A stretch of 64,000 bases of DNA, taken from contig CAZEKB010000028.1 of NCBI GenBank assembly GCA_964512225.1, positions 1 through 64,000 of the forward strand, given 5' to 3'. The translations under genes and the position numbers were made by a program. Below the pieces are notes generated by a model, which made no database searches, was not told the DNA's origin, and saw nothing but the letters and a program-made list of their open reading frames with translations. This stretch comes from CAZEKB01 sp964512225. Lineage in GTDB: Bacteria; Myxococcota_A; UBA796; UBA9615. Positions 17,130 to 25,463 of this stretch are shown here, in pieces (positions within the stretch are counted from its first letter, which is position 1; every line of letters starts with the position of its first letter).

Positions 17130-17660
17130 CTATTCGACGATGACTCGGCTGACCATCGTGTGATGGCCGATGCCGCAGAACTCGTTGCAGATGATCGAGT
17201 ACTCGCCCGCCACGGTCGGCGTCAGCGTCAACACGTGGTCGTAGCCGGGCGAGATCTGGAAGTTCATGTTCATGGGTTGCAGCGAGAAGCCGTGCGAGAG
17301 GTCGGCCGAGCTCATGTGGAGTCGGTACGACTGGTCCTTCTTCAGCTTCAGGACGGCGGGCTGGAAGCTCCACATCCGGGCCAGCAGGTACACGTCGCTG
17401 CCGGGGGCGGGGGCCACGACGTCCATCCCGGAGACGGTCTCTCCGGTCTTGTTCGCCTCGACGAAGCGCTGGGTGCGCTCCACGAACGCCGCGGGGTCGA
17501 CCCGGTAGGCCTCACCCGTGCTGTTCTGTTTGCCCTTGAAGTGCCAGTACGGCATCGCGAGGAACATCAGCAGGCACCACACGAGGGCGATGCCCACCCA
17601 CGCGCGCTCGAGGCCGGTGGGCGCTTGGAACCAGTCGCTCCGGGGAGGGAGGATGCTCAT
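17130..17660 (-). CDS. CuA-containing subunit II of the heme-copper enzyme
   Basis: A 176-aa protein with one N-terminal membrane helix (AWVGIALVWCLLMFLAMPYW) and a periplasmic cupredoxin domain. The complete binuclear CuA site is visible: His123 in ADLSHGF, then Cys158, Glu160, Cys162, His166 and Met169 in CNEFCGIGHHTM. It takes electrons from cytochrome c or a blue copper protein and passes them to subunit I. ATG 17660 is behind ggagggcgcc. Subunit I follows after 9 bp. An intact CuA site with a tyrosine-less subunit I recalls CuA-type and sNOR/eNOR-type NO reductases. Confidence 0.92.
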   Translation of the reverse strand: MSILPPRSDWFQAPTGLERAWVGIALVWCLLMFLAMPYWHFKGKQNSTGEAYRVDPAAFVERTQRFVEANKTGETVSGMDVVAPAPGSDVYLLARMWSFQPAVLKLKKDQSYRLHMSSADLSHGFSLQPMNMNFQISPGYDHVLTLTPTVAGEYSIICNEFCGIGHHTMVSRVIVE

Positions 17661-17669
17661 GGCGCCCTC

Positions 17670-17822
17670 CTACGGCAGCGTCGCGTCGGGGATGCTCGCC
17701 AGATCGAGCCAGCCCCACGCGGTGTAGGAGATGAACAGGACGGCCAAGCTCAAGGCCAATAGGAGCCATGGGTTGTCCATGAGCTTCTGCAACGGGTGTT
17801 TGTTCATGCCGGGGTCCGCCAT
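17670..17822 (-). CDS. small single-helix subunit, 50 aa
   Basis: A 50-aa peptide with one membrane helix (NPWLLLALSLAVLFISYTAWGW) between subunit II and the second oxidase-fold protein. ATG 17822 has a good GGAGG 5-6 nt upstream. The alternative ATG 17807 overlaps the preceding stop as ATGA and would give 45 aa. Many heme-copper enzymes have such one-helix accessory subunits (for example subunit IIa of ba3 oxidases). Its place in the operon makes that the likely role, but no sequence family is recognised. Confidence 0.7.
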   Translation of the reverse strand: MADPGMNKHPLQKLMDNPWLLLALSLAVLFISYTAWGWLDLASIPDATLP

Positions 17823-19243
17823 TCCGTCCTCCCTGAGGGTTCGAGCGGGAGCCGAGGCTCGACGAGCCGCTCCCCCCGCCACGCTTTGATCACCAAGACC
17901 AGGTACAAGACCCCCCCCGCGACCGCGAGCAGGCCGCCGATCCCCATCACCCCCAGGCCGACGTACTCGGCCGTCGATCGGATCTGCTGCTCGGTCCCGT
18001 AGGTCTTGCGGGCCATGCCGTGCGCGCCCGCGAAGCCGAAGCCCGCCGCGAACACCATCTGGCCCACGCCGAATACCACCGGCTGCCACCCCGCGGCCCA
18101 GCGCTGACGGGCCGTGCGCAGGGTCAGGCCCAGCGGCGCCAGGACCAGCCACGTGCCCGCCATGAACGCCGCGGTCACGGCGCCGATCGACGCGTGGTAG
18201 TGGGCGGGGACCATCGTGTTCGAGCCCCGGATGAGCGCCCCGAGGACGAACCCGAGCACGGTGAGCCCGGCGCTGACGTAGAAGCCCAGCAGCCGCGGAT
18301 CGGCGAGCCCCTTGGCGGGGAGACGCGACTCCGCGTGCGCCCGCCACAGACCGCGCACGCAGGCCACGAAGAAGATCGTGACGACGGGGAAGATCCCCCA
18401 GCGCATCAGCAGGGTGAACCCCGCGCGGTACGCCCCCGTCGTCGTGCCCTGCATCGCCAGGAAGGGGGCGGCGAGCATCGGCGCGAGCAGCAGCCCGAAG
18501 AGCGCGGCCGCGGCGCGACGCCCGAGGGGGGGCGTGCCCAGGGCCGAGGACAGGAGCATCAGCCAGACGACGAGCATCCCCGCCACGCTCGCGACCTGCA
18601 GGACGTGGCCCCCGCCCCAGAAGCCGACCTCGTAGAACGTCTCCGTGGGCAGCGTCGACGGGGTGGTCGAGAACGACAACGCGAACGTGAACAGCGCGAT
18701 CAGGAACAGCATCGCCGCGGCGCGCAGCCCGGGCCGCGCCGCGGGCGGGAGGGGGATGGCCCCGAACCGCGCCTCGTAGTTCGGGTGCAGTCGGCGGTCG
18801 GAGAGCGCGACCCCGGCCCCGACGAAGAACGCCGCCAGCCCCGCGAGGAAGACCGGGTGGTCCAGGACCGGGATGTAGTTGGAGAGGACCGGCGTGGCAG
18901 TGGGCGCGGCGGCCCCCACCACCATCGCGGCGATGCCCGACCCCGCGAGCAGGTGTGCCCTGTGGCAGGCGCGCGCGCCCGTGCCCTTCGACGGCAGCAG
19001 GAACCACAGACCCACGAGGAAGCAGTAGAACCAGGTGACCAGGGCGAGGGCCACGTGGACCACGAGGCCGCGTCGGAAGAGCCCCGGGTCGGAGAAGAGC
19101 CGGTCGAACGGAGGCATCCGTCCGATGACGAGGAGCAGGGCGAAGATCCCGGCGAGCAGGAGCACGCCGACCGCCATGCCGATCCACGTTCTGGCGGCCG
19201 CTGCGTCGAGCTCTCGAGCGGGTCGTGGGTCGTCGCCGTGCAT
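17804..19243 (-). CDS. second heme-copper-oxidase-fold membrane protein without the CuB His-His pair
   Basis: A 479-aa protein with about 12 membrane helices. The helix order and histidines resemble oxidase subunit I: His63 (LVVHVALALVTWFY), His213 (GGGHVLQVAS, helix VI-like), and His348/His350 (VPAHYHASIGAV, helix X-like). No adjacent His-His pair is found, so a complete CuB site cannot form, though low-spin and possibly high-spin heme could bind. ATG 19243 was chosen for its GGGAGGTGGCC ribosome site. An upstream in-frame TTG at 19312 adds 23 residues without homology. It is the first gene of the operon. It could be an electron-entry or structural partner of the tyrosine-less subunit I, or a separate NO-binding protein. 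Confidence 0.65.
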   Translation of the reverse strand: MHGDDPRPARELDAAAARTWIGMAVGVLLLAGIFALLLVIGRMPPFDRLFSDPGLFRRGLVVHVALALVTWFYCFLVGLWFLLPSKGTGARACHRAHLLAGSGIAAMVVGAAAPTATPVLSNYIPVLDHPVFLAGLAAFFVGAGVALSDRRLHPNYEARFGAIPLPPAARPGLRAAAMLFLIALFTFALSFSTTPSTLPTETFYEVGFWGGGHVLQVASVAGMLVVWLMLLSSALGTPPLGRRAAAALFGLLLAPMLAAPFLAMQGTTTGAYRAGFTLLMRWGIFPVVTIFFVACVRGLWRAHAESRLPAKGLADPRLLGFYVSAGLTVLGFVLGALIRGSNTMVPAHYHASIGAVTAAFMAGTWLVLAPLGLTLRTARQRWAAGWQPVVFGVGQMVFAAGFGFAGAHGMARKTYGTEQQIRSTAEYVGLGVMGIGGLLAVAGGVLYLVLVIKAWRGERLVEPRLPLEPSGRTEWRTPA

Positions 19244-19321
19244 GGCCACCTCCCGCGCGGCACCGCGCAACCGCGCGCCCGGCGACGGATCCAGTTCCGC
19301 AGCCAAGTGCAACGACCTTAA

Positions 19322-19343
19322 TGGATGGCTTTATCCACTGGAT
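19322..19343. promoter_or_regulatory. palindromic operator candidate in AT-rich intergenic region
   Basis: TGGAT (19322-19326), ATCCA (19333-19337) and TGGAT (19339-19343) form two nested inverted repeats in the 229-bp space between the divergent oxidase operon and the Rrf2 gene. The region 19310-19440 is much richer in A and T than anything nearby (runs such as tagatatattcat), as expected for two promoters. A half-site TTGAT at 19369-19373 resembles half an FNR/Dnr box. Confidence 0.45.
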
Positions 19344-19472
19344 ATGACATTGATCGGTTCTAAGGTCGCGAAATACTGCGCTAGTTGACCCGCCAGCACC
19401 CGTAAACCAGCCAGATCAATAGATATATTCATCCTCTCACTTTGCGGGGTACTCTCCCCACCAGAGACTCCT

Positions 19473-19907
19473 TTGATCACCGATCTCCCCCTCACCGTCC
19501 GGTACGCCCTCGCCGCCTCCGTGTGCCTCGCGGCGAACTACGGCCAGGCTCGCCTGAGCGGCAAGAAGATCGCCGAGCGCACGGGCATCCCCGCGGCGTT
19601 CCTGGCGAAGATCCTCCGGGAGATGGGCCGGGCGAAGCTGATCGCCGGGGAGCGGGGCCACCACGGCGGCTATCAGCTGACCCGGCCCCCGACGGACATC
19701 CTCCTCGCGGACGTCCTGGACGCGGTGGGCGGCCCCGGGGAGCCCCGCAGCCGCGTGTGCGCGATGGGCGACCGCGACTGCGGCGGCGACCACCCGTGTC
19801 CGCTGCACGACCTCTGGTCCGTGGCGACGGCCCCCATGACCCGGCTGGCGGAGACCGTCACGCTCGACCGCCTGGTGCGACTGAGCCGCAAGCAGCAAGA
19901 CGACTGA
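19473..19907 (+). CDS. Rrf2-family FeS transcription regulator (NsrR/IscR-like)
   Basis: A 144-aa regulator with the Rrf2 winged helix: VRYALAASVCLAA, then LSGKKIAERTGIPAAFLAKILREM (recognition region), then RGHHGGYQLTRPP (wing). Three cysteines, Cys96, Cys103 and Cys109 (CAMGDRDCGGDHPC), are spaced C-x6-C-x5-C. NsrR and IscR have C-x5-C-x5-C, so the cluster-binding loop is one residue longer. NsrR senses nitric oxide through its FeS cluster. The gene is divergent from the NO-reductase-like operon, which makes it the natural local regulator. The start is TTG 19473. NO sensing is inferred from context. Confidence 0.88.
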   Translation: MITDLPLTVRYALAASVCLAANYGQARLSGKKIAERTGIPAAFLAKILREMGRAKLIAGERGHHGGYQLTRPPTDILLADVLDAVGGPGEPRSRVCAMGDRDCGGDHPCPLHDLWSVATAPMTRLAETVTLDRLVRLSRKQQDD

Positions 19908-19941
19908 CGGGGGTGCTCGGCGCCCCGGCCCCGGGGACCGG

Positions 19942-20739
19942 TCAGCCGCGGAGCGTGCGCAGGGCGATGTCCGGCCGGTCCGTGACGATCCCGTCCACCC
20001 CCGCGGCCGCGAGCCGCCGCATCTGCTCGGGTTCGTTCACGGGCCAAACGTGCACCTCGCGGCCGGCGTCGTGGGCCGCGCGCACGTCGCCCTCCCCCAC
20101 CACCCGGGACTGGGGCAACAGCACCCGAACGTCGAGCCGCCCCGCGAGGCGGGGTTTGCCGAACGCGGCGTCGCGAACCGTCCGGCGCAGGCCCCGGTCA
20201 CCGCCGAGCGGGGGGTACACCAGCCCGAGCGGGAGCCGCGAGCCCGCCGCGCGGATGCGGAGCAGGCTGAACACGTTGTAGGACGATACGAGCAGGCGGT
20301 CGAAGGGCCCCATGCGGGCGATGAGCGCGGCGGCCGCCACCGCCGTGCCGTCGCCGCGCACCCCGTACTCCTTGACCTCCACGTGGATCCCGACCCGCCC
20401 CCGGAAGGTCTCGAGGACCTCCGTGAGGCCGGGGACCCGGGCGCCCGCGAACGCGGCGCTGAAGTGGGACCCCACGTCCGCCGACTGCAGGTCCGCCAGC
20501 GACAGCTCGGCGACCCGCTCCTCGGCCCCGGCGAGGCGCCGGAGGTCGGGCTCGTGGATGACGACCAGCTCGCCGGTGCCGCAGGTCTGGACGTCCAGCT
20601 CGATCCAGTCGACCCCCAGGGCGACGGCGCCTTCGAAGGCCTCCATGGTGTTTTCGGGGGCCAGACCCGCGCCCCCCCGCTGGGCGTGGACCTCGATCCC
20701 GCCGGGGGAACGATCGGCGGCTGGGTCCGGCGGATCCAC
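19942..20739 (-). CDS. glycerophosphodiester phosphodiesterase
   Basis: A 265-aa GDPD-family TIM barrel hydrolysing glycerophosphodiesters to glycerol-3-phosphate and an alcohol. Motifs: HAQRGGAGLAPENTMEAF (active-site region, with an unusual Ala-Gln between the His and the Arg-Gly), DWIELDVQ (metal Glu/Asp), VIHEPDLRRL, HVEVKEYG and a C-terminal GVDGIVTDRPD. No signal peptide. The start is GTG 20739, supported by a TACGCT hexamer exactly 6 nt upstream, the same arrangement as in the divergent neighbour. ATG 20787 is the alternative. Confidence 0.9.
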   Translation of the reverse strand: MDPPDPAADRSPGGIEVHAQRGGAGLAPENTMEAFEGAVALGVDWIELDVQTCGTGELVVIHEPDLRRLAGAEERVAELSLADLQSADVGSHFSAAFAGARVPGLTEVLETFRGRVGIHVEVKEYGVRGDGTAVAAAALIARMGPFDRLLVSSYNVFSLLRIRAAGSRLPLGLVYPPLGGDRGLRRTVRDAAFGKPRLAGRLDVRVLLPQSRVVGEGDVRAAHDAGREVHVWPVNEPEQMRRLAAAGVDGIVTDRPDIALRTLRG

Positions 20740-20745
20740 GCGACG

Positions 20746-20751
20746 AGCGTA
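20746..20751 (-). promoter_or_regulatory. TAnnnT hexamer, putative leaderless -10
   Basis: TACGCT (reverse strand) lies 6 nt before GTG 20739. No ribosome site is present. Confidence 0.45.
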
Positions 20752-20809
20752 GCCGCCGCTCCGCAGCCCGGCCGCGGAAAGCCGCATGGTGCAGTCCGGG
20801 GGCTTCTGG

Positions 20810-20815
20810 TAGCCC
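20810..20815 (+). promoter_or_regulatory. TAnnnx hexamer, putative leaderless -10
   Basis: TAGCCC lies 6 nt before ATG 20822. The last base departs from T. It pairs with the divergent hexamer at 20746-20751. Confidence 0.35.
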
Positions 20816-20821
20816 CTCGTC

Positions 20822-22915
20822 ATGGCCTCCGCCGACCGCCCCCGAGCCGCCGCCGAGTGGCGCCGAACCCTCGGGATCGTCGCCTCCGGCGTCCTCCTGT
20901 TCGAGACGCTCAGCGGCCTGGCGATCCAGTGGCTGCCCTTCAGCGTCCCCAACCAGCTGAACGTGCTGCTGCACACGGCCGTGGGCCTCGCGTTCCTGGG
21001 GCCCGTCGCCTGGTACCAGTGGCGCCACTGGCGCCTCTACCGAAGCCGCCCGCGCACCCACGTCAAGGTCACCGGCTACCTCGCCATGTTCGCGACGTTG
21101 GTGGCGGTCGTCTCGGGGCTCGTGCTCACCGCCCAGGCGCTGTGGGGGACGCGCATCGGGTGGGCCTGGGACACCGCCCACGTCGTCACGGTGTACGCGC
21201 TGCCCGCCGCGGTCCTGCCCCACGTGCTCGCCTTGCGGAAGCGGGTCTCCCGAGGGTCCGCCGTCGCCGCCGTGCGGGCCGTCGCGGTCGCGGCGGACCG
21301 TCACTTCGCGCTCGTCACCGCGGTGTGTGTCGCCCTCGCGGCGCTGATGTGGCCGGCGTCCATGGCGGTCACGCCCGTCGCCTGGAACGACGAGCTGCCC
21401 GAGGATTACGTCCACCTCTACGGCGAGGACCAGCCGTTCGCGCCGAGCCTCGCCCGCACCGCGACCGGCGGCGCCCTCGACGACCGCTCTCTGTCCGGGT
21501 CCGCCGCCTGCGGGACCGCGTCGTGCCACGAGGCGATCTACGACGAGTGGCAGGTGAGCGCGCACCGCTGGTCGGCCATGGACGCGGCCTTCCAGAAGGT
21601 CCAGTCGGTGATGGCCGAGCAGAACGGGGCCGAGTCCACCCGCTACTGCGGCGGCTGCCACGACCCGATCTCGCTGTTCTCCGGCACGAAGCGGCTGTTC
21701 GTCGACGACCTCACCAGCCGGGTCGGGTTCCAGGAGGGGATCTCCTGCGTCGCCTGCCACGCGATCCAGGAGACGGACGTGAAGGGCAACGCCGCCTACG
21801 TCATCGACCGGCCCGACCGCTACCTGTTCGAGCTGGAGGACGACGGCCCGGCGCGCGTGGCGGGCGACTTCCTGATCCGCGCCTACCCGCGGCACCACGT
21901 GGAGACGCTGCAGCACAAGCTTTTCAAGGCCCCCGAGTTCTGCGCGGCCTGCCACAAGCAGTTCATCGACGAGTCGATCAACCAGGTCGGCTGGGTGCAG
22001 CTCCAGAACCAGTTCGACAACTGGCGCAAGAGCCGATGGAACGAGCCCGGGGATCCCGAGACGACCATCGAGTGTCGTGAGTGCCACATGCCGCTGATCG
22101 ACTCGCAGGACCCGGCCGCGGGGGACGACCTCGACTACAACCGCGCGCCCAGCGACGGCAAGCACCGCAGCCATCGCTTTCTCGCGGCGAACCAGTTCAT
22201 GCCCACCGCCCTGAACCTCGACGGCGCGGAGGAGCAGGTGGAGCTCACCGAGCGCTGGCTCCGGGGCGAGCTGGAGGTCCCGGAGATCGCCCACAAGTGG
22301 AAGCCCGGGCCCGCCGTGCCCGTGGAGCTGGTGGTGCCCGAGGCCGTCGAGGCGGGGGGGCCCGTGCACATCCAGGCGGTCATCACGAACAACAAGGTCG
22401 GGCACGACTTCCCCACCGGACCCCTCGATATCATCCAGGCGTGGGTGGAGATCGAGGTGACGGACCAGGACGGCAACGTCGTGTTCGAGTCCGGCAAGCG
22501 CACCGAAGACCACTTCATCGAGCCCGGCGCCTTCCTCTTCAAGGCCGAGCCGGTGGATCAGTTCGGGCAGCTGATCGACCGCCACAACCTCTGGGAGATG
22601 GTCGGGGTGCGCTACCGGCGCGCGCTCTTCCCGGGCTTCACGGACCAGGCGAGCTACAGCTTCTCCTGCCCCGGCACCGTCGAGATCCGCGACGCCGTCG
22701 ATGCGGTCGCGGGGGAGCCCGACGTCGATCTGGACGAAGACGTCGAGTTCGTCGCGCCGGGGAACGTCACCGAGCTGAACGTGACGGCCCGGCTGCTCTA
22801 CCGCAAGGCGGACCAGTTCCTCCTGAACTTCCTGTTCGGCGAGGACTCCGGCCTCACCGCGCCGGTCACCGCGATGTCCGAAGACAGCAAGGTGATCCCG
22901 GTGCGGCCCGGCTGA
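20822..22915 (+). CDS. membrane-anchored five-heme cytochrome c
   Basis: A 697-aa protein. Residues 15-180 hold four to five helices with histidines (LLHTAVGL, TAHVVTVY, LPHVLAL), like a small b-type cytochrome or quinol-binding anchor. Residues 225-450 are a cytochrome c554/multiheme domain with one CX4CH (CGTASCH at 230) and four CXXCH sites (CGGCH, CVACH, CAACH, CRECH). The last 230 residues are a beta-rich domain (VPVELVVPEAVEAGGPVHIQ, KVGHDFPTGPLDI). Similar proteins move electrons between quinol and periplasmic acceptors. The following gene starts 5 bp later, so the two are co-transcribed. The terminal acceptor is unknown. Confidence 0.85.
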   Translation: MASADRPRAAAEWRRTLGIVASGVLLFETLSGLAIQWLPFSVPNQLNVLLHTAVGLAFLGPVAWYQWRHWRLYRSRPRTHVKVTGYLAMFATLVAVVSGLVLTAQALWGTRIGWAWDTAHVVTVYALPAAVLPHVLALRKRVSRGSAVAAVRAVAVAADRHFALVTAVCVALAALMWPASMAVTPVAWNDELPEDYVHLYGEDQPFAPSLARTATGGALDDRSLSGSAACGTASCHEAIYDEWQVSAHRWSAMDAAFQKVQSVMAEQNGAESTRYCGGCHDPISLFSGTKRLFVDDLTSRVGFQEGISCVACHAIQETDVKGNAAYVIDRPDRYLFELEDDGPARVAGDFLIRAYPRHHVETLQHKLFKAPEFCAACHKQFIDESINQVGWVQLQNQFDNWRKSRWNEPGDPETTIECRECHMPLIDSQDPAAGDDLDYNRAPSDGKHRSHRFLAANQFMPTALNLDGAEEQVELTERWLRGELEVPEIAHKWKPGPAVPVELVVPEAVEAGGPVHIQAVITNNKVGHDFPTGPLDIIQAWVEIEVTDQDGNVVFESGKRTEDHFIEPGAFLFKAEPVDQFGQLIDRHNLWEMVGVRYRRALFPGFTDQASYSFSCPGTVEIRDAVDAVAGEPDVDLDEDVEFVAPGNVTELNVTARLLYRKADQFLLNFLFGEDSGLTAPVTAMSEDSKVIPVRPG

Positions 22916-22919
22916 CCGC

Positions 22920-25463
22920 GTGGCGCGCCCGTCCAACCGCGCCCGACGGGCCCGGCTCGCCTGGTGGGGGGCCGGGCTCTTCGTCGCGATCGCGGCGGGC
23001 GTGGTCGCCTCGAACAACAGCCCTCGGGGCGTCTATCGGCCGGGCGAGGACGTCGAAGGGCTGACCTCCGAGCTGGACCGGGAGCTGGGCGGCGAGCGGC
23101 CGTCCCGGCGGTTCGTGGACGCGAGCGAGGAGGCGGGCGTCCGCTTCGCGCACTTCGAGGGGCCCCGCACGTCGCAGCTCCCCGAAGACATGGGCTCGGG
23201 GGCCGCCTGGGGCGACTACGACGGCGACGGGTTCCCGGACCTCTACCTCGTGAACGCGGGCCCGCTGCCGACCCCCGACCGGCCCGCCCCGCCCTCGCCC
23301 CGCGCGGCTCTCTTCCGCAACAACGGAGACGGGACGTTCACCGAGCGGGCGCAGCAGGCGGGGGTGGACCACACCGGGCTCGGGATGGGCGCGGCCTGGG
23401 CCGACTACGACGGCGACGGCGCGCTCGACCTCGTGGTCACGTCCTACGGCGGGATCGCCCTGTACCGGAACCGGGGCGACGGGACCTTCCTGGAGCGGGC
23501 CGCCGCGGCGGGGCTCGGCGACTTCGAGGGCTTCTGGGCGGGCGCGTCCTGGGCCGACTACGACCGCGACGGGTGGGTGGACCTGCACGTCGCGGGGTAC
23601 GTCCGCTACGACCCGACGTTCGCGGCGCGCGGCGCCGGCAGCTACGACTCGGAGGCGCCCCCGGCGCTGAACCCGTCGGCCTTTCCGCCCGAGCGGAACC
23701 TCCTGTTCCGCAACCTCGGGGACGGCACGTTCGAGGAGGTGGCGAGGACCGCGGGCGTGCTCGGCGATCGGGGGCGCAGCCTCGAGGGGCTGTGGGCCGA
23801 CGTCGACGACGACGGCTGGTTGGACCTGTACGTCGCCAACGACGTGTCCGACAACGAGCTGCACCGGAACCTCGGCGACGGCACCTTCGAAGACGTGGGG
23901 CACGCGGCCCACGTCGCGGACTACCGCGGGGCCATGGGGATCGCCGCGGGCGACTGGGACGGCGACTCCGACCTCGACCTGTTCGTCACCCACTGGGTCG
24001 CCCAGGAGAATGCGCTCTACCGCAGCCTGAAGGCGGAGGACCCGCCCGGCGCGCCCGTGCGTTTCCGGGACGAAGCGGACCGGTTCGGCCTCGGCCAGGT
24101 CGCCCTCGACTACATCGGCTGGGCGACCTCCTTCTTCGACTTCGACAACGACGGCGTCCTGGACCTGTACGTCGTGAACGGCAGCACCCTGCAGCGTCGC
24201 GACGACCTCACCCGCCTCGTCCCCATGCGCGACCTGGTGTTCTGGGGCCGCGGCGCCGAGGAGGGCTTCTTCGACCTGGGCGAAGCGGCCGGGGCCTGGT
24301 TCGCGGAGGAGGCCGTGGGTCGCGGGGGCGCGCTCGCCGACTACGACCGGGACGGGGACCTGGACCTCGTCGTTCTCAACCACGGGGGGCCCGCGGTGCT
24401 GCTGCGCAACGACGGCGAGGGCGGACACTGGCTCGAGGTCTCGCTCACGGCGGACGGGGGCAATACGGCGGCCCTCGGGGCGACCGCCCGGGTGACGGCG
24501 GGGGGCCGCAGCCACGTGCGGGGGGTGGGGCTCCAGAGCTCCTACCTGGGACAGAACGAGCTCGTCCTGCACTTCGGGCTGGGGGACGCGGAGCGCGTGG
24601 ACGCGCTGGAGGTGCGGTGGCCCGACGGCGCTTCCCAGCGGTTCGAGGGGCTGGAGGTGGATCGGCTGGTGAGCTTGAAGCAGGGCGGCGAGCTCGCCGC
24701 GGCGACGTCCCCGGGAGACCACCAGGAGCGGGTGCGCCGGTTCTGGATCGCGCTGCGGGAAGCGACGCGCCTGCGGATCGCGGGCCGCCTCGACGACTCG
24801 GCCGAGCGGTATCGGGAGGCGCTGACGTACGACCCCCACCACGAGGACGCGCTGTACTACCTGGGCAACGTCCTCCTGAGCCTCGAAGACGCGGCGGGGG
24901 CGCGCCACGCCTGGTCCAAGCTCGCCCACGAGGCGCCGGGGTCGGCGCGGGCGCACCAGCGTCTCGGCGACTTGAGCCTGTGCCTCGAGCGACCCGAGCT
25001 GGTGGACCTCGCCGAGGCCGAGGCGCGCTTCGGGCGGGCCCAGCAGATCAACATGGAGGAGACGGGTGCGCTGGTGCGCCTGGGCGAGACCGCGCTCCTC
25101 CGCGGCGACTCCGTCCTCGCCCGGGAGCGGCTGGAGCACGCGACCGCCACCAACCCGCGGGCGGCCACCGCCTGGCTGCTGCAGGCGTGGCTCGCGGACG
25201 GAGCGGGGCGAGACGACCAGGCCGGGGAGTTGTTCGCCCGAGCGCTCGTGGCGGCGGCGCCCGTCGGGGCGCCCGCGGGCCTCCCCGCAGGCGAGGGGGA
25301 CACCCGCGCGGGCAGCGTCCCCATGGCGGCCGCTCAGCTCCCTTGCCGCGGCCTCGCCGGGGCGACCGACGAGCTGACGCGCGGGGACCCCGAGGGGCGG
25401 CGGGCGGCGGCCTTCGCCCGCATCGACGCCCTCCTCAAGGGCGTCGGCGACCGTCGTCGATGA
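22920..25463 (+). CDS. CRTAC1-type FG-GAP/UnbV protein with TPR tail
   Basis: An 847-aa secreted or anchored protein: one N-terminal helix (LAWWGAGLFVAIAAGVVASNN), then about seven FG-GAP/VCBS calcium-binding repeats (AAWGDYDGDGFPDLYLVN, AAWADYDGDGALDLVVTS, AAGDWDGDSDLDLFVTH). An ASPIC/UnbV domain follows (VRGVGLQSSYLGQNELVLHFGLG), then TPR-like helices from about residue 600 (YDPHHEDALYYLGNVLLSLED). Start GTG 22920. CRTAC1/UnbV proteins often accompany multiheme cytochromes and copper enzymes in environmental bacteria, and a scaffold or maturation role is plausible. The end overlaps the convergent Rnf cluster by 29 bp. Confidence 0.88.
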   Translation: MARPSNRARRARLAWWGAGLFVAIAAGVVASNNSPRGVYRPGEDVEGLTSELDRELGGERPSRRFVDASEEAGVRFAHFEGPRTSQLPEDMGSGAAWGDYDGDGFPDLYLVNAGPLPTPDRPAPPSPRAALFRNNGDGTFTERAQQAGVDHTGLGMGAAWADYDGDGALDLVVTSYGGIALYRNRGDGTFLERAAAAGLGDFEGFWAGASWADYDRDGWVDLHVAGYVRYDPTFAARGAGSYDSEAPPALNPSAFPPERNLLFRNLGDGTFEEVARTAGVLGDRGRSLEGLWADVDDDGWLDLYVANDVSDNELHRNLGDGTFEDVGHAAHVADYRGAMGIAAGDWDGDSDLDLFVTHWVAQENALYRSLKAEDPPGAPVRFRDEADRFGLGQVALDYIGWATSFFDFDNDGVLDLYVVNGSTLQRRDDLTRLVPMRDLVFWGRGAEEGFFDLGEAAGAWFAEEAVGRGGALADYDRDGDLDLVVLNHGGPAVLLRNDGEGGHWLEVSLTADGGNTAALGATARVTAGGRSHVRGVGLQSSYLGQNELVLHFGLGDAERVDALEVRWPDGASQRFEGLEVDRLVSLKQGGELAAATSPGDHQERVRRFWIALREATRLRIAGRLDDSAERYREALTYDPHHEDALYYLGNVLLSLEDAAGARHAWSKLAHEAPGSARAHQRLGDLSLCLERPELVDLAEAEARFGRAQQINMEETGALVRLGETALLRGDSVLARERLEHATATNPRAATAWLLQAWLADGAGRDDQAGELFARALVAAAPVGAPAGLPAGEGDTRAGSVPMAAAQLPCRGLAGATDELTRGDPEGRRAAAFARIDALLKGVGDRRR

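Noticed and set aside
15243..17762. Very long forward-strand frames opposite the oxidase operon and similar ones opposite the Rnf cluster
   Set aside because: Low-complexity Arg/Gly/Pro/His composition and perfect overlap with well recognised reverse-strand genes mark them as shadows.
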